Translations under genes and position numbers: made by a program
The notes under the pieces: model-generated
What the model saw: only the letters and a program-made list of their open reading frames with translations
Databases searched by the model: none
Told to the model about the DNA's origin: nothing
Origin: Nitrospira sp.
GTDB taxonomy: Bacteria; Nitrospirota; Nitrospiria; Nitrospirales; Nitrospiraceae
Assembly (NCBI GenBank): GCA_016873495.1
Contig: VGXC01000001.1
Span: 62,001-126,000 of the forward strand
Length of the DNA: 64,000 bases
Direction of reading: 5' to 3'
In this document: positions 33,635-45,082 of the stretch, piece by piece
How the letters are laid out: every line of letters begins with the position of its first letter
How positions within the stretch are numbered: the first letter of the stretch is position 1

Positions 33635-35965
33635 TCAGCTGGCTTCGCGGTAGCCGCAGTCTTCGTTCCGGCACTGCACCGTGATGCCGGCCTGCTTGCT
33701 GGTTTTCTCGACGAGGAAGGGAGCCTGGCAGTTCGGGCAGGGCTTGTTGATGGGGCGGTCCCAGATCGCAAATTCACATTTGGGATAGTTGGAGCAGGCA
33801 TAAAATGTGCGGCCCTTCTTGCTCCGTTTCTGGGCCAAGTCGCCTCCGTCCTGGGGACATTTGACGCCGAGCGGAATGGGCTTGGTCGTCTTGCAGGCCG
33901 GATAGGCGGAGCAGGCCATAAACCGGCCGAACCGGCCCGACTTGATCACCATCGGCGATCCACATTTCTCGCATTTTTCATCCGTCGTCATGTCCTGCTT
34001 GGCCACGATCTTAACCGTGCCGTCGGCAAGCTTCTCAAAGTTTTGCGTATTCCGACAAGGCGGATCCTCTTTATACCCCGGACATGCCAGGAACTTGCCG
34101 TTGCGGCCCCACTTGATTTCCATCATGCGGCCGCACTTCTCACAGGGAATGTTGGTCGGCGGCTCCACCGTATCCTTGGGACCGGGGATATCCTTGGCCT
34201 TCTCCATATCCTTGCTGAACGGGCCGTAAAAGTCGCGCACCGCTTTGACCCAGAACTTTCCTCCCTCTTCGACCTCGTCCAGCTCTTTTTCCATCAGGGA
34301 GGTAAAGTCGGTATTCAGGATGTCGGGGAACCCCTTCACCAGGAAGCTGTTCACCGTCCGCCCGGTTTCGGTGGGCGCCAAGCGGCCCTCCAGCTTATCG
34401 ACATACTTACGGTCCTGAATCGTCGAAATGATGCTCGCATACGTGGAGGGCCGTCCGATGCCCCGCTCTTCCAATTCCCGGATCAACAGGGCCTCATTGT
34501 AGCGCGGCGGCGGCTGCGTGAAGTGTTGCTTCGGCAGCAGCCCTTGCGCCACTTGCCCTTCCTGGCCCACCAGGCGCACCACCTCCCCTTCTTGCAGCAC
34601 CGGCAAACGTCGATCGGATTCTTCTTCTCGCTCCTGGTCGGCGGTCTTGCTCTGCGGCACAACCTCCGCATCAACCCCTTCTTGATACACAGCCTGATGC
34701 CCGGGGAATTTGACGACCATACCGTTCGCCCGGAACAGGTACTGGTCCCGGATGCCCTGGGGCACACAGTCCACGCGGGTCACTTCTAAAATAGCCGGGA
34801 CCATCTGGGAGGCAATGAACCGGTTCCAGATCAACTTGTAGAGCATGTACTGATCCCGCTCCAGAAACTGCTTGATGGACTCGGGATCCCGATGCGCCGA
34901 CGTGGGACGGATCGCTTCATGCGCCTCTTGCGCGGCCTTTTGGGTCTTGTAGACATTCGGTGTCGCGGGTAGATAATCGCCGCCGAAGCGTTCGCGGATC
35001 ACCTGCCGGGCTTCCTCGGCGGCTTCGGCTCCAATGCGCGGCGAGTCGGTGCGCATATAGGTGATGAGCCCCACCGGACCTTCTTTTCCGATTTCGAGAC
35101 CCTCGTAGAGCTGCTGGGCCAGCGCCATGGTCTTTTTCGGGGTGAACCGGAGCTTGCGCGAGGCTTCCTGCTGAAGCCGGCTCGTGATGAACGGCGCCAC
35201 CGGATGACGACGCTTCTCCTTCCGCTCGATGGCCTGGACGACAAAGGGCTTTCCCTGCACCGCCCCGACGACCCGTTCGGCTTCGGCGGCAGAGTCTATG
35301 ACCGCCTCCTGACCGTTGACACTGTGCAGCTTGGCCTCGAATGGAGGCGGATTCGCTCCGGCCAGCGTAGCCGTGATGGACCAGTACTCCTCCGTGCGGA
35401 ACGCCTCCCGCTCCGCCTCCCGATCGCAAATCAATTTCACTGCGACCGACTGCACGCGGCCCATGCTGAGGCCGCGCCGCACCTTGGTCCAGAGTAGCTG
35501 GCTGCCCTGATAGCCGACGATGCGGTCCAGCACCCGGCGGGCCTGCTGGGCGTTCACCAGCTTCAGATCGATCTGACCGGGGGATTGCAGGGCGCGCTTG
35601 ATGGCCGATTCGGTGATTTCGTTGAACAGGACCCGGAAGACCTCCGGCCCTTTCCCTTTGGACTTGCCCTGGATTTCCTCCGCGATATGCCAGGCGATGG
35701 CTTCTCCCTCGCGATCCGGGTCCGGCGCCAGAAATACCTTGTCCGACTCCAGCGCCTTCTTCTTGATCTCGGCCAGGACCTTGGCCTTGCCTTTGATCGT
35801 CACATACTGCGGCGTAAAGTCATGCTCGAGATCCACGCCCAGCTTGCTGGTGGGCAGATCTTTGACGTGGCCGATCGACGCCATCACCGTATAACCGCGA
35901 CCCAGGTATTTTGTAATGGTCCTGGCCTTGGCGGGCGACTCCACGATGATCAACGATTTGGCCAT
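33635..35965 (-). CDS. topA: DNA topoisomerase I
   Basis: 776 aa, type IA. It relaxes negative supercoils by single-strand passage. The Toprim domain has IVESPAKARTI and the acidic set APDPDREGEA; the active Tyr is in GLITYMRTDS (about residue 302). The C-terminus has four Cys4 zinc fingers (starting CEKCGRMM, CEKCGSPM, CPQDGGD and CPNCQAP). AGAGGAAAC precedes the ATG. dprA is upstream on the same strand, as often seen. Confidence 0.97.
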   Translation of the reverse strand: MAKSLIIVESPAKARTITKYLGRGYTVMASIGHVKDLPTSKLGVDLEHDFTPQYVTIKGKAKVLAEIKKKALESDKVFLAPDPDREGEAIAWHIAEEIQGKSKGKGPEVFRVLFNEITESAIKRALQSPGQIDLKLVNAQQARRVLDRIVGYQGSQLLWTKVRRGLSMGRVQSVAVKLICDREAEREAFRTEEYWSITATLAGANPPPFEAKLHSVNGQEAVIDSAAEAERVVGAVQGKPFVVQAIERKEKRRHPVAPFITSRLQQEASRKLRFTPKKTMALAQQLYEGLEIGKEGPVGLITYMRTDSPRIGAEAAEEARQVIRERFGGDYLPATPNVYKTQKAAQEAHEAIRPTSAHRDPESIKQFLERDQYMLYKLIWNRFIASQMVPAILEVTRVDCVPQGIRDQYLFRANGMVVKFPGHQAVYQEGVDAEVVPQSKTADQEREEESDRRLPVLQEGEVVRLVGQEGQVAQGLLPKQHFTQPPPRYNEALLIRELEERGIGRPSTYASIISTIQDRKYVDKLEGRLAPTETGRTVNSFLVKGFPDILNTDFTSLMEKELDEVEEGGKFWVKAVRDFYGPFSKDMEKAKDIPGPKDTVEPPTNIPCEKCGRMMEIKWGRNGKFLACPGYKEDPPCRNTQNFEKLADGTVKIVAKQDMTTDEKCEKCGSPMVIKSGRFGRFMACSAYPACKTTKPIPLGVKCPQDGGDLAQKRSKKGRTFYACSNYPKCEFAIWDRPINKPCPNCQAPFLVEKTSKQAGITVQCRNEDCGYREAS

Positions 35966-36068
35966 GTTTCCTCTCGTCTCGATTGCCGCATTGCGAGGTC
36001 TTGAGCAACACCCCTTCGAGCAGGGGCCGTGATATACCCGTTCCCGAACAGGTTTGCAAGTGTGCTGA

Positions 36069-37202
36069 TTATAACCTGATGTAGGACTGGCCTGGCAATT
36101 GGCGCACCGCCCCTTTCAATTCCATGGCTAGGAGCAGGCTGGTCACATCGGCAGCGGGCATCGCCGCCTTGACGATTACCTCATCCAAGTGCGTAGGCTC
36201 CGCAGACAGCAAGGCATAGACCCTGGCCTCATTCCGGTCCGATGGCACCCCTCCGCTGGTGGCCGATGGAGTCGGAATACGCGCCTGGATGCGGTCCCGA
36301 ACCGGAGGCTCCAGCTGAGGGAGCAGCTCCTCGATGACGTCCATGGCTCCTTCAACCAGCTTGGCCCCCTGCTTGATCAGGCCGTTGGGGCCACGGCTAT
36401 TGTCCGCCTTGATGAATCCGGGAACCGCAAACACCTCGCGTCCCTGCTCCCCCGCCAGCCGCGCCGTGATCAACGAACCGCTCTGCGCTGCCGCTTCCGT
36501 CACGACCACACCGAGACACATTCCGCTGATGATGCGATTCCGGCGCGGGAAATGGTAACTGTGGGGAAACGCCCCCAGGGGCAGCTCCGACACGACGGCC
36601 CCGCACGCTTCGATGCGATCTCGCAACGCTCCATGCTCGGGCGGATAGGTCCGGTCGATTCCGCACCCCAACACCGCCACGGTCCGGCCCTTGGCCTCCA
36701 TCGCGCCGCGATGCGCGGCGGCATCCACTCCGCGCGCCAGCCCGCTGACGATCGTGAAGCCGGCCCCCGCCAAATCACGGCTCAGCTCCTCGGTGACGGC
36801 GCGGCCCGCCGCAGAAACGCGGCGCGACCCCACGACGGCCACCGCATGCTGATCACGCTCTTCGATGGTCCCTCTGACATACAAGAGCGGCGGCGGGTCA
36901 GGAATCATGCGGAGTCGCGCTGGATACTCGGGATCCAGATACGTGACGACGCTGCACTGAAGTCGCTCGAGCGCGTTCAGCTCTCGATCGATCGTCCGTT
37001 GATTCTCCAGATCGGGGCCGCGGCCGATCGCCTCCGCCACCGAGCGGCGCACGCCGCCCGACTCCATGAGCGCCTCAACGGGCGCCCGACAGACCGCCTC
37101 CGCCGAACCCAATACCTGCACAAGCCGACACAAGCCCGCATCACCCAGCCCTTCGATCGCGCGCAACGCCAGCCAGGACCGGAGATCGGCCGGAATCGAC
37201 AT
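36069..37202 (-). CDS. dprA: DNA processing protein DprA
   Basis: 377 aa. DprA binds incoming single-stranded DNA and loads RecA during transformation. The Rossmann-like core (about residues 110-300) has VAVVGSRRVSAAGR, SGLARGVDAAAHRGAM, LGCGIDRTYPPEH and FPRRNRIISGM. A C-terminal winged-helix region (about 310-377) follows. GGAGG lies 5 bases before the ATG. Its presence suggests at least ancestral competence. Confidence 0.95.
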   Translation of the reverse strand: MSIPADLRSWLALRAIEGLGDAGLCRLVQVLGSAEAVCRAPVEALMESGGVRRSVAEAIGRGPDLENQRTIDRELNALERLQCSVVTYLDPEYPARLRMIPDPPPLLYVRGTIEERDQHAVAVVGSRRVSAAGRAVTEELSRDLAGAGFTIVSGLARGVDAAAHRGAMEAKGRTVAVLGCGIDRTYPPEHGALRDRIEACGAVVSELPLGAFPHSYHFPRRNRIISGMCLGVVVTEAAAQSGSLITARLAGEQGREVFAVPGFIKADNSRGPNGLIKQGAKLVEGAMDVIEELLPQLEPPVRDRIQARIPTPSATSGGVPSDRNEARVYALLSAEPTHLDEVIVKAAMPAADVTSLLLAMELKGAVRQLPGQSYIRL

Positions 37203-37223
37203 AGTGGCCTCCGAATGGTTCCG

Positions 37224-38732
37224 TCAGAGCACGGCGATGTCGTACTGCTCGAGATGCAGCCCGAGATCCGGCTTCACGATAATCTTGCCGTCGACCTGCC
37301 GCTCCAGCTCTTCGAGACCCTGACGCTCCTCATCGAACAACAGATCGACGACCGCGGGATGGGCGCCGATGACGATCGTTTGCGTTTCAGGCGCCTTCCC
37401 GATGCGCCGGACCTCGCGGAAGATCTCATAGGCCACCGACGTGGGAGACTTGGTATACCCGCGTCCTTCGCAGTAATGGCAGGGCTCGGACATCGCCCGC
37501 AGCAGGTCCTCTCGGACGCGCTCCCGCGAGATCTCGATCAGCCCGAGGTCGGAGATCCTGGAAATCCTGGTGCGAGCCTTGTCGCTTCCCATGGCCTCGA
37601 CCAGCGCCTGGTAGACCTTGTCGCGGTTCTTCTCCCGCTCCATGTCGATGAAGTCGATGATAATGATCCCCCCGATACCGCGCAGCTTGATCTGATAGGC
37701 GATCTCCTTGACCGCCTCCAGGTTGTTTTTGAGGATCGTTTCTTCCTGGTCGCGCTTGCCGACGAACCGGCCCGTATTGACGTCGATGACCGTCATCGCC
37801 TCCGTGTGGTCCACCACGATGTGGCCGCCGGACTTCAGCCAGACCTTGCGATTCATGGCCCGAGCGATCTCCATCTCGATGCCCAGATAGTCGAAGAGAC
37901 TTTCCTCCTTGTCGTAATAGTGGATGCGGGAGGTCTGCTCCGGCATGAACCGGTGGACGAAATTCTTCACCGCCTCGTACTCGGACCGGGAATCGATCAA
38001 CAGCCGGTCCACTTTCTTGGTGAACAGGTCGCGAACCACCCGGAAGGTCAAGGTCAAGTCCGTATGAAGCGCGCAAGGGGCCGGCACCTGTTCCCGCTTT
38101 TTCAACACGTCCTGCCAGAGCACGTTCAGGAACTCCACGTCCGAGCGCAGTTCTTCCTCCTTGACCCCTTCGCTGACCGTCCGCACGATATAGCCGCTGC
38201 CGGGATGGCGGATGCGCTTCATGATTTCCTTCAGCCGCGCCCGTTCCTCGTCTTTCGGAATGCGACGCGAGACGCCGATGTGCTCCACGTTGGGCATGAA
38301 GACCAGATACCGGCCAGGCAACGAGACGTAGGTGGTGACGCGCGGCCCCTTGGTTCCGATCGGGCCCTTTGAAATCTGAACCATGAGTTCCTGGCCCTCG
38401 TTCAGCAATTGCTCGATCGGCTTGGACCCCTGACGACGGGGCCTCGGCAACTCGGGCCCCTTGTCGTCCTCTTCGTTATCGACCAGCGTATCGCCCGGCT
38501 CCGCTTCGCCCGACAGGTCCGACACGTGCATGAACGCCGCTTTTTCCAGGCCGATATCGACGAAGGCCGCCTGCATGCCCGGCAAGACTTTGACCACCTT
38601 GCCCTTGTAAATGTTGCCGACAAAATCCTTGTGCTTGGCCCGATCGACATACAGCTCCGTCACGACGCGATTGTCCAGGACGGCCGCTCGTGTTTCCTCC
38701 CGGGTCATACTGATGGCAATTTCCAATCCCAT
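37224..38732 (-). CDS. rng: Ribonuclease G/E family endoribonuclease
   Basis: 502 aa, the RNase G size, without the RNase E scaffold tail. It is a single-strand endoribonuclease for rRNA maturation and mRNA decay. An N-terminal S1 domain (about residues 35-125), the catalytic Asp in VIDVNTGRFVG (about 317) and in IIIIDFIDME (about 355), and the zinc-link CHYC are all present. AAGGAG precedes the ATG. Confidence 0.95.
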   Translation of the reverse strand: MGLEIAISMTREETRAAVLDNRVVTELYVDRAKHKDFVGNIYKGKVVKVLPGMQAAFVDIGLEKAAFMHVSDLSGEAEPGDTLVDNEEDDKGPELPRPRRQGSKPIEQLLNEGQELMVQISKGPIGTKGPRVTTYVSLPGRYLVFMPNVEHIGVSRRIPKDEERARLKEIMKRIRHPGSGYIVRTVSEGVKEEELRSDVEFLNVLWQDVLKKREQVPAPCALHTDLTLTFRVVRDLFTKKVDRLLIDSRSEYEAVKNFVHRFMPEQTSRIHYYDKEESLFDYLGIEMEIARAMNRKVWLKSGGHIVVDHTEAMTVIDVNTGRFVGKRDQEETILKNNLEAVKEIAYQIKLRGIGGIIIIDFIDMEREKNRDKVYQALVEAMGSDKARTRISRISDLGLIEISRERVREDLLRAMSEPCHYCEGRGYTKSPTSVAYEIFREVRRIGKAPETQTIVIGAHPAVVDLLFDEERQGLEELERQVDGKIIVKPDLGLHLEQYDIAVL

Positions 38733-38876
38733 AACATCTCCTTCATATTCCTGGGCAAGCGGCCGGCCTGAGAGCCTGTACGCGCCGGCGCACGGACTCC
38801 ACGCCCTGTCGCTTGCTCTGTGATTCGTCGTTCGTCAGGCCTTGGCCACAAGGGCTGACGACCATGTGTGTCGGCG

Positions 38877-39998
38877 TCAATAAAACAGCGTCAGACGCCG
38901 TCGCTTGATATTCAGCAGCAATCCCAGAGCGGCCATCGTCGTGACGACCGCGCTGCCGCCATAACTCATCAGGGGCAAGGGAATCCCGACGATCGGCAGG
39001 AGGCCGGCGGTCATCCCTATGTTTACCATCAGACAGAAGCCGAGCATTCCGACGATACCGGCCGCCAAGAGAGCCCCCAGGACGTCTTTCGCCTTCAAGG
39101 CGATTTCCAGCGATAACATAAGGAGTCCGAGGAAGAGGGCCAGCACAAGCAGCGTACCCAGGAACCCCCACTCCTCCGCGAACACCGCAAACACAAAGTC
39201 CGTATGCCCTTCCGGCAGGAACTTGAGCTGGCTCTGCGTCCCGCCATACAACCCCTTGCCGAGGAGTTCGCCGGAGCCGATGGCAATGCGCGATTGCAAG
39301 GCATGGTAGCCTTTGCCGCCGGTGTCGTAGGCCGGATCCAGGAAGGTCATGATCCGTTCGCGCTGGTAATCGTGCAGGGCGCCCCACACCAATTCCCAGG
39401 CAAAGGGGAACAGCATCACCGCAAACAGCAGCAGGATGCCCATGGCTTTGGACCGCATCCCCACCACCAGCAACAACGCCGCATAGATCGCCAGAAAGCT
39501 CAACCCGCTGCCCAAGTCCGGCTGCTTGAGAATCAGCAGGAGCCCGGGCATCATCAGCAACCCCGGCAAGACCACGCGCTGGATCCATCCCTCCCGCGGA
39601 GCATGGGCGTAGTACGTCGCCAACACCAAGATCAGCACCAGCTTCGCAAACTCGGACGGTTGAAACGCAAACGGGCCCATCGGAATCCACCGCTGCGCCC
39701 CGCGGCTCGTCTTGCCGGCCATCAGCACCACCACGAGCAGAATCAGGATGAGGGCATAGAGGACGTAGGACCAGCGGGCAATCTTGTGGTAATCGACCAT
39801 GAGCATGGCCAGAAAGGCGGCGCATCCGACGAGTATCCAGAGCACCTGTTTAATATAGAGCGGCAGGCCCGCTCCCGCTTGGGCATGCGTCACGCTGTAA
39901 ATGGAGAGCACACCCAGCGAGAGGATGGCGGCCGTGACCGCCAGGAACTGCCAGTCGAAACTGTCCAGCTCACGGTTGTCCATCACGCGGTCGATCAT
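38877..39998 (-). CDS. rodA: Rod-shape peptidoglycan glycosyltransferase RodA
   Basis: 373 aa with about 10 membrane helices. A SEDS-family glycosyltransferase that polymerises lipid II for lateral wall growth with PBP2. FQPSEFAKLVLIL and SYGGSA near the C-terminus (LPLMSYGGSAVV) are family signatures. Its start overlaps the PBP2 stop by 4 bases (ATGA), so it is translationally coupled. About 140 bases without a gene follow before rng. Confidence 0.95.
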   Translation of the reverse strand: MIDRVMDNRELDSFDWQFLAVTAAILSLGVLSIYSVTHAQAGAGLPLYIKQVLWILVGCAAFLAMLMVDYHKIARWSYVLYALILILLVVVLMAGKTSRGAQRWIPMGPFAFQPSEFAKLVLILVLATYYAHAPREGWIQRVVLPGLLMMPGLLLILKQPDLGSGLSFLAIYAALLLVVGMRSKAMGILLLFAVMLFPFAWELVWGALHDYQRERIMTFLDPAYDTGGKGYHALQSRIAIGSGELLGKGLYGGTQSQLKFLPEGHTDFVFAVFAEEWGFLGTLLVLALFLGLLMLSLEIALKAKDVLGALLAAGIVGMLGFCLMVNIGMTAGLLPIVGIPLPLMSYGGSAVVTTMAALGLLLNIKRRRLTLFY

Positions 39999-41878
39999 CG
40001 GGCCCCCTGCATCGCCAGCTCCAAGCCTTCCGGTTTCCCCACGCCCGTCCGTTCGGCGAGTTTGGGCTCCGCCCGTTCGTGCCGCACGAAGGCTTCGATG
40101 ATCTGCTTGGCCAGGGGCGCGGCAGCCGACCCGCCATGCCCCATATGCTCCACCAGCACTGCGACGGCGATGCGCGGGGCGTCGACGGGAGCATACGACA
40201 CGAACCAGGCATGGTCGCGAAACCTCTTTGGAATATCCTCTTGGGGCCCGGTCCTTAGCGCCGCCGTCTGAGCCGTGCCCGTTTTGCCCGCGATACTGAC
40301 CAACGCCGAACGCGCACGCGTCGCCGTGCCTCTTGTGACCACGCCGGCCAAGGCCTCTTTGATCAAGGCCAACGTCTCCGGTGCCACCGCCAGTTGCCCA
40401 TGCGGAACGGTCGGGATCTCGTGCACCAGGCCGCTCGCTCGCTCCATGACCGCCCGAACAATCCGAGGGCGAAAGGACACCCCGTCATTCGCCACCGTGG
40501 CCATCAAATGCGCCATCTGCATCGGCGTCACGGTCACATACCCCTGCCCGATCGCGGCCGAAATCGTCTCACCGGGCAGCCAGGGCTGGCCCTTCGCTTT
40601 CGCTTTCCAAACCGTGGAAGGCACGATCCCGGTCCGCTCGGACGGCAACTCGACCCCGGTTTCTTGTCCAAGGCCGAATTGATCCGCAAAATCGGCGATC
40701 ATGTCAATGCCCATCCGTTGGCCCACCGTATAAAAGAACACGTCACAGGACTCTACCAAGGCCTGGGTAACGTCCATGAACCCATGGCCGCCCGCCTTCC
40801 AGTCCTTATACACCCGTCGGCCGAAGGGAAAGCCGCCTACACAACGTATCTTCGTGGACGGCGTGATGGTATGCGATTCCAGCGCAGCCGTCGCCATCAC
40901 GATTTTAAAGGTGGACCCCGGAGGATACTGCCCCTGCGTCGCACGGTTCGTGAGCGGATGGGAATCGTCCTGAACGATCGCGTCCCATTGCTTCGCGGTC
41001 AACTCACGCGAGAGCACGTTGGGATCGAACGACGGACGGCTTGCCAACGCGAGGACCGCCCCGTTGGTGGGGTCCAACGCCACAATGGCGCCGGCTTCCT
41101 CCCCCAGCAACTCCTCCGCCAGCCGTTGCAGGCGGAGATCGATGCTCAGATACAGATCGTCTCCGGCCGCCGGCTTGTCCACCGACACGGTTCGCTTCTC
41201 ATGACCCAGGGCATCGACTTCGATCACCTTTTGCCCGGCCCGTCCCCTGAGAAACCGGTCGTAGGCCTTCTCCACGCCATACTGGCCCACCATACTGCCT
41301 TGGTGCAACTCCTGGGACTGGCTCTTCTCGAGCTGCTCCGCCGAGACTTGCCCGACATAACCGAGCACGTGCGCCAGGACCGGCCCGTTCGGGTAATTGC
41401 GCTGGGAGTCGGCCTGGATCATCACTCCTGGCAGATCCAGGCGATGGGACTCGATCAAGGCGGCTTCCCTCAGCGACAACCCGTCTTTGAGCTTCCGGGG
41501 CAACAGCTTGCTGCCCCGCTCGGAGATTTTTTTCTTCAGGACCGTTTCGTCCAAGCCGATCAAGCCGACCAGCCCCTGGATAAGCGCTTTGCGATCCTTG
41601 ACATCCTCCAACGTGACGTAGAGGCCGAAGCTGGGGACATTGTTGGCCAACAGCACGCCCCGTCGGTCGTAGATCAACCCGCGCGCCGGTTCCAAGATGA
41701 CCGTGCGGGTGCGGTTGTTCTCCGACAGGTCCCGATAGTAGGCCCCGTCTCGGACTTGCAGGTCCCAGAGACGGAGGGCCAACAACCCGACGATCGCCAG
41801 CAGCGCGATTTTCAGGATCGTCAAGCGCCGCTGAATCTCGCGCAACTCTTCCTGCTGCGTGCCGAATGACGGCATCAA
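39995..41878 (-). CDS. mrdA: Penicillin-binding protein 2 (MrdA)
   Basis: 627 aa. The class B transpeptidase partner of RodA in the elongasome. It has an N-terminal membrane helix (about residues 22-42), a pedestal domain with the RDLSENNRTR motif, and the transpeptidase domain with active Ser in PPGSTFKIVM, SCD and KTGTAQT. It is followed directly by rodA and preceded by mreD. Confidence 0.96.
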   Translation of the reverse strand: MMPSFGTQQEELREIQRRLTILKIALLAIVGLLALRLWDLQVRDGAYYRDLSENNRTRTVILEPARGLIYDRRGVLLANNVPSFGLYVTLEDVKDRKALIQGLVGLIGLDETVLKKKISERGSKLLPRKLKDGLSLREAALIESHRLDLPGVMIQADSQRNYPNGPVLAHVLGYVGQVSAEQLEKSQSQELHQGSMVGQYGVEKAYDRFLRGRAGQKVIEVDALGHEKRTVSVDKPAAGDDLYLSIDLRLQRLAEELLGEEAGAIVALDPTNGAVLALASRPSFDPNVLSRELTAKQWDAIVQDDSHPLTNRATQGQYPPGSTFKIVMATAALESHTITPSTKIRCVGGFPFGRRVYKDWKAGGHGFMDVTQALVESCDVFFYTVGQRMGIDMIADFADQFGLGQETGVELPSERTGIVPSTVWKAKAKGQPWLPGETISAAIGQGYVTVTPMQMAHLMATVANDGVSFRPRIVRAVMERASGLVHEIPTVPHGQLAVAPETLALIKEALAGVVTRGTATRARSALVSIAGKTGTAQTAALRTGPQEDIPKRFRDHAWFVSYAPVDAPRIAVAVLVEHMGHGGSAAAPLAKQIIEAFVRHERAEPKLAERTGVGKPEGLELAMQGAR

Positions 41879-41939
41879 CCCTCCCGACCGATCTTGAATT
41901 TAGGCGCCTTTCGCCCCGACCGCACGTTCCATGACATGC

Positions 41940-42455
41940 TCAGCCCACCATTCCGATCGGCCGCCGCCCCATCTCCTGCTCCCCCGACGGGCGGACGGGG
42001 AGCAGCCAGTACAGAGCCGCGCCGAGAGCCGCGTTCAATAGGGTCTCCGGGAGCAGGATCGACGGCAGAGCGGACAGCCGATCGCCGAGGTCCCCTCCCC
42101 CCCGGACCACGAATAGAAACACCAGATTCTCAAGCGCGGAGAGGCTCACCATGGTTATCACGAGCGTCGCCAGCGTGGCGTTCGTGACTTGTCGACCGGC
42201 CAGCCCGGCCAGAAGCCCGACTGATCCCTTGGTGATCAAGTTAAGCCACAGAGCGCCGGCGGAAAAGAGATCTTGCGTGAATCCCAGCGCGATCCCGACC
42301 AGCGCCCCCTCGACGGGACCTGCGAGAAACCCAATCAAGCCGGCGGCGACCAGGCACAAGTCCGGGCGCACGCCCACGAAGCTGAGATAGTGCACCAGGC
42401 TCGTCTGCAGAGGAACCAGTCCCAACACCAACGCTGCATAGAGCGCCGGCTTCAC
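41940..42455 (-). CDS. mreD: Rod-shape determining protein MreD
   Basis: 171 aa with about five membrane helices and the usual MreD layout (LCLVAAGLIGFLAGPVEGAL). It is an inner-membrane scaffold of the elongasome. It overlaps mreC by 4 bases and precedes mrdA by 61 bases, in the conserved mreBCD-mrdAB order. Confidence 0.9.
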   Translation of the reverse strand: MKPALYAALVLGLVPLQTSLVHYLSFVGVRPDLCLVAAGLIGFLAGPVEGALVGIALGFTQDLFSAGALWLNLITKGSVGLLAGLAGRQVTNATLATLVITMVSLSALENLVFLFVVRGGGDLGDRLSALPSILLPETLLNAALGAALYWLLPVRPSGEQEMGRRPIGMVG

Positions 42456-43333
42456 GGGCGACCCTCCGAAGAGACAGGACCGGGCCGAGCCGCGGGAGGC
42501 TCAAGGCCATCGCCCACGGGCAGGGGATCCGTAATCACCAGCACCTCCTCCAACTTGTGCAAATCGACCTCCGGCACAATCTCCGCCGATTGAAACAACT
42601 CGCCCTCGGCCTTGTCGATCCGGGTGATCGTGCCCAGGGGCACGCCCCTGGGAAATCCGCCGGTAAGCCCGGACGTGACGATGACATCGCCGCTTTGGAG
42701 AGTGGCCAGCAACGGAATGTACTTCATTCTCGCTCGGCCCTCAGGAGTACCTTCCACGATTCCTTCATCCCTCGTGCGCTGGATCAAGCCGGTCACCGCG
42801 TTGTTCGGATCCGTAATCAACAGGACCATGGCGGTGAACGGCATTACCTTGACCACCCGCCCGACCGCCCCATCCGGCGCCATCACGCCCATTTCCACCT
42901 TGACGCCATCCCGCGAACCCTTGTCCAACACGATGGCCCGATACCAGTTGGTGGCATCCCAGCCGATGACCTGAGCCGCAAGCGTCTTGGCCTTCAACCG
43001 TTCCTTCAGCCCCAGCACGGCGGCCAGGCGCTGGCCGGCCACCCCCAGTTCGCGCAACTCGTTGTTCCGGCCCCGCAAGGCTTGGAGTTCGCGCTGCAGC
43101 CGCCGGTTCTCCTCAGAAACCTGGTGCAAGGCGAGGTACCCGTACCAAGCCTCTTGCACCCCTCGGTCCAGCGCGGCTAAAGCGGTCATGGGAAGCGACA
43201 GGAGTTGCGCGAGGGGTTGCCCGATACCCTGCAGGAGACTCCGACTTTGTTTGGGGAGGACGAAGACGAGCGAGAGCAGCAGCACGCACAGGAGCAGCAT
43301 GACCCGTCTGGTTCCGGATGTCGTGCGAAACAT
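42452..43333 (-). CDS. mreC: Rod-shape determining protein MreC
   Basis: 293 aa. An N-terminal membrane helix (about residues 10-30), a coiled coil (about 70-105), then the beta-barrel periplasmic domain with IGWDATNWYRAIVLDKGSRD and DVIVTSGLTGGFPRGVPLG. It links MreB to PBP2 and the wall. It overlaps mreD and lies 25 bases after mreB. Confidence 0.94.
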   Translation of the reverse strand: MFRTTSGTRRVMLLLCVLLLSLVFVLPKQSRSLLQGIGQPLAQLLSLPMTALAALDRGVQEAWYGYLALHQVSEENRRLQRELQALRGRNNELRELGVAGQRLAAVLGLKERLKAKTLAAQVIGWDATNWYRAIVLDKGSRDGVKVEMGVMAPDGAVGRVVKVMPFTAMVLLITDPNNAVTGLIQRTRDEGIVEGTPEGRARMKYIPLLATLQSGDVIVTSGLTGGFPRGVPLGTITRIDKAEGELFQSAEIVPEVDLHKLEEVLVITDPLPVGDGLEPPAARPGPVSSEGRP

Positions 43334-43358
43334 GGCCCTCCGCGCGGGGCGGGAAGCC

Positions 43359-44935
<1,577 letters not shown>

Positions 44936-45082
44936 GTCCCCTCCTCGTAATTATCGGACAAGTATAACAAATCCGGCTCTGTATCACAAATGCGCCACTA
45001 TATTATCCGTCCCTTGCCTTCTGACAGCAAAGCCCGGTAAAATCCCGCCCTGTTTTCATTCTCTCACGGGCAGGAGCATGTC

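Noticed and set aside
36189-38372. A 727-codon plus-strand frame
   Set aside because: It is antisense to dprA and rng, both with complete catalytic motifs; the translation shows no family features.
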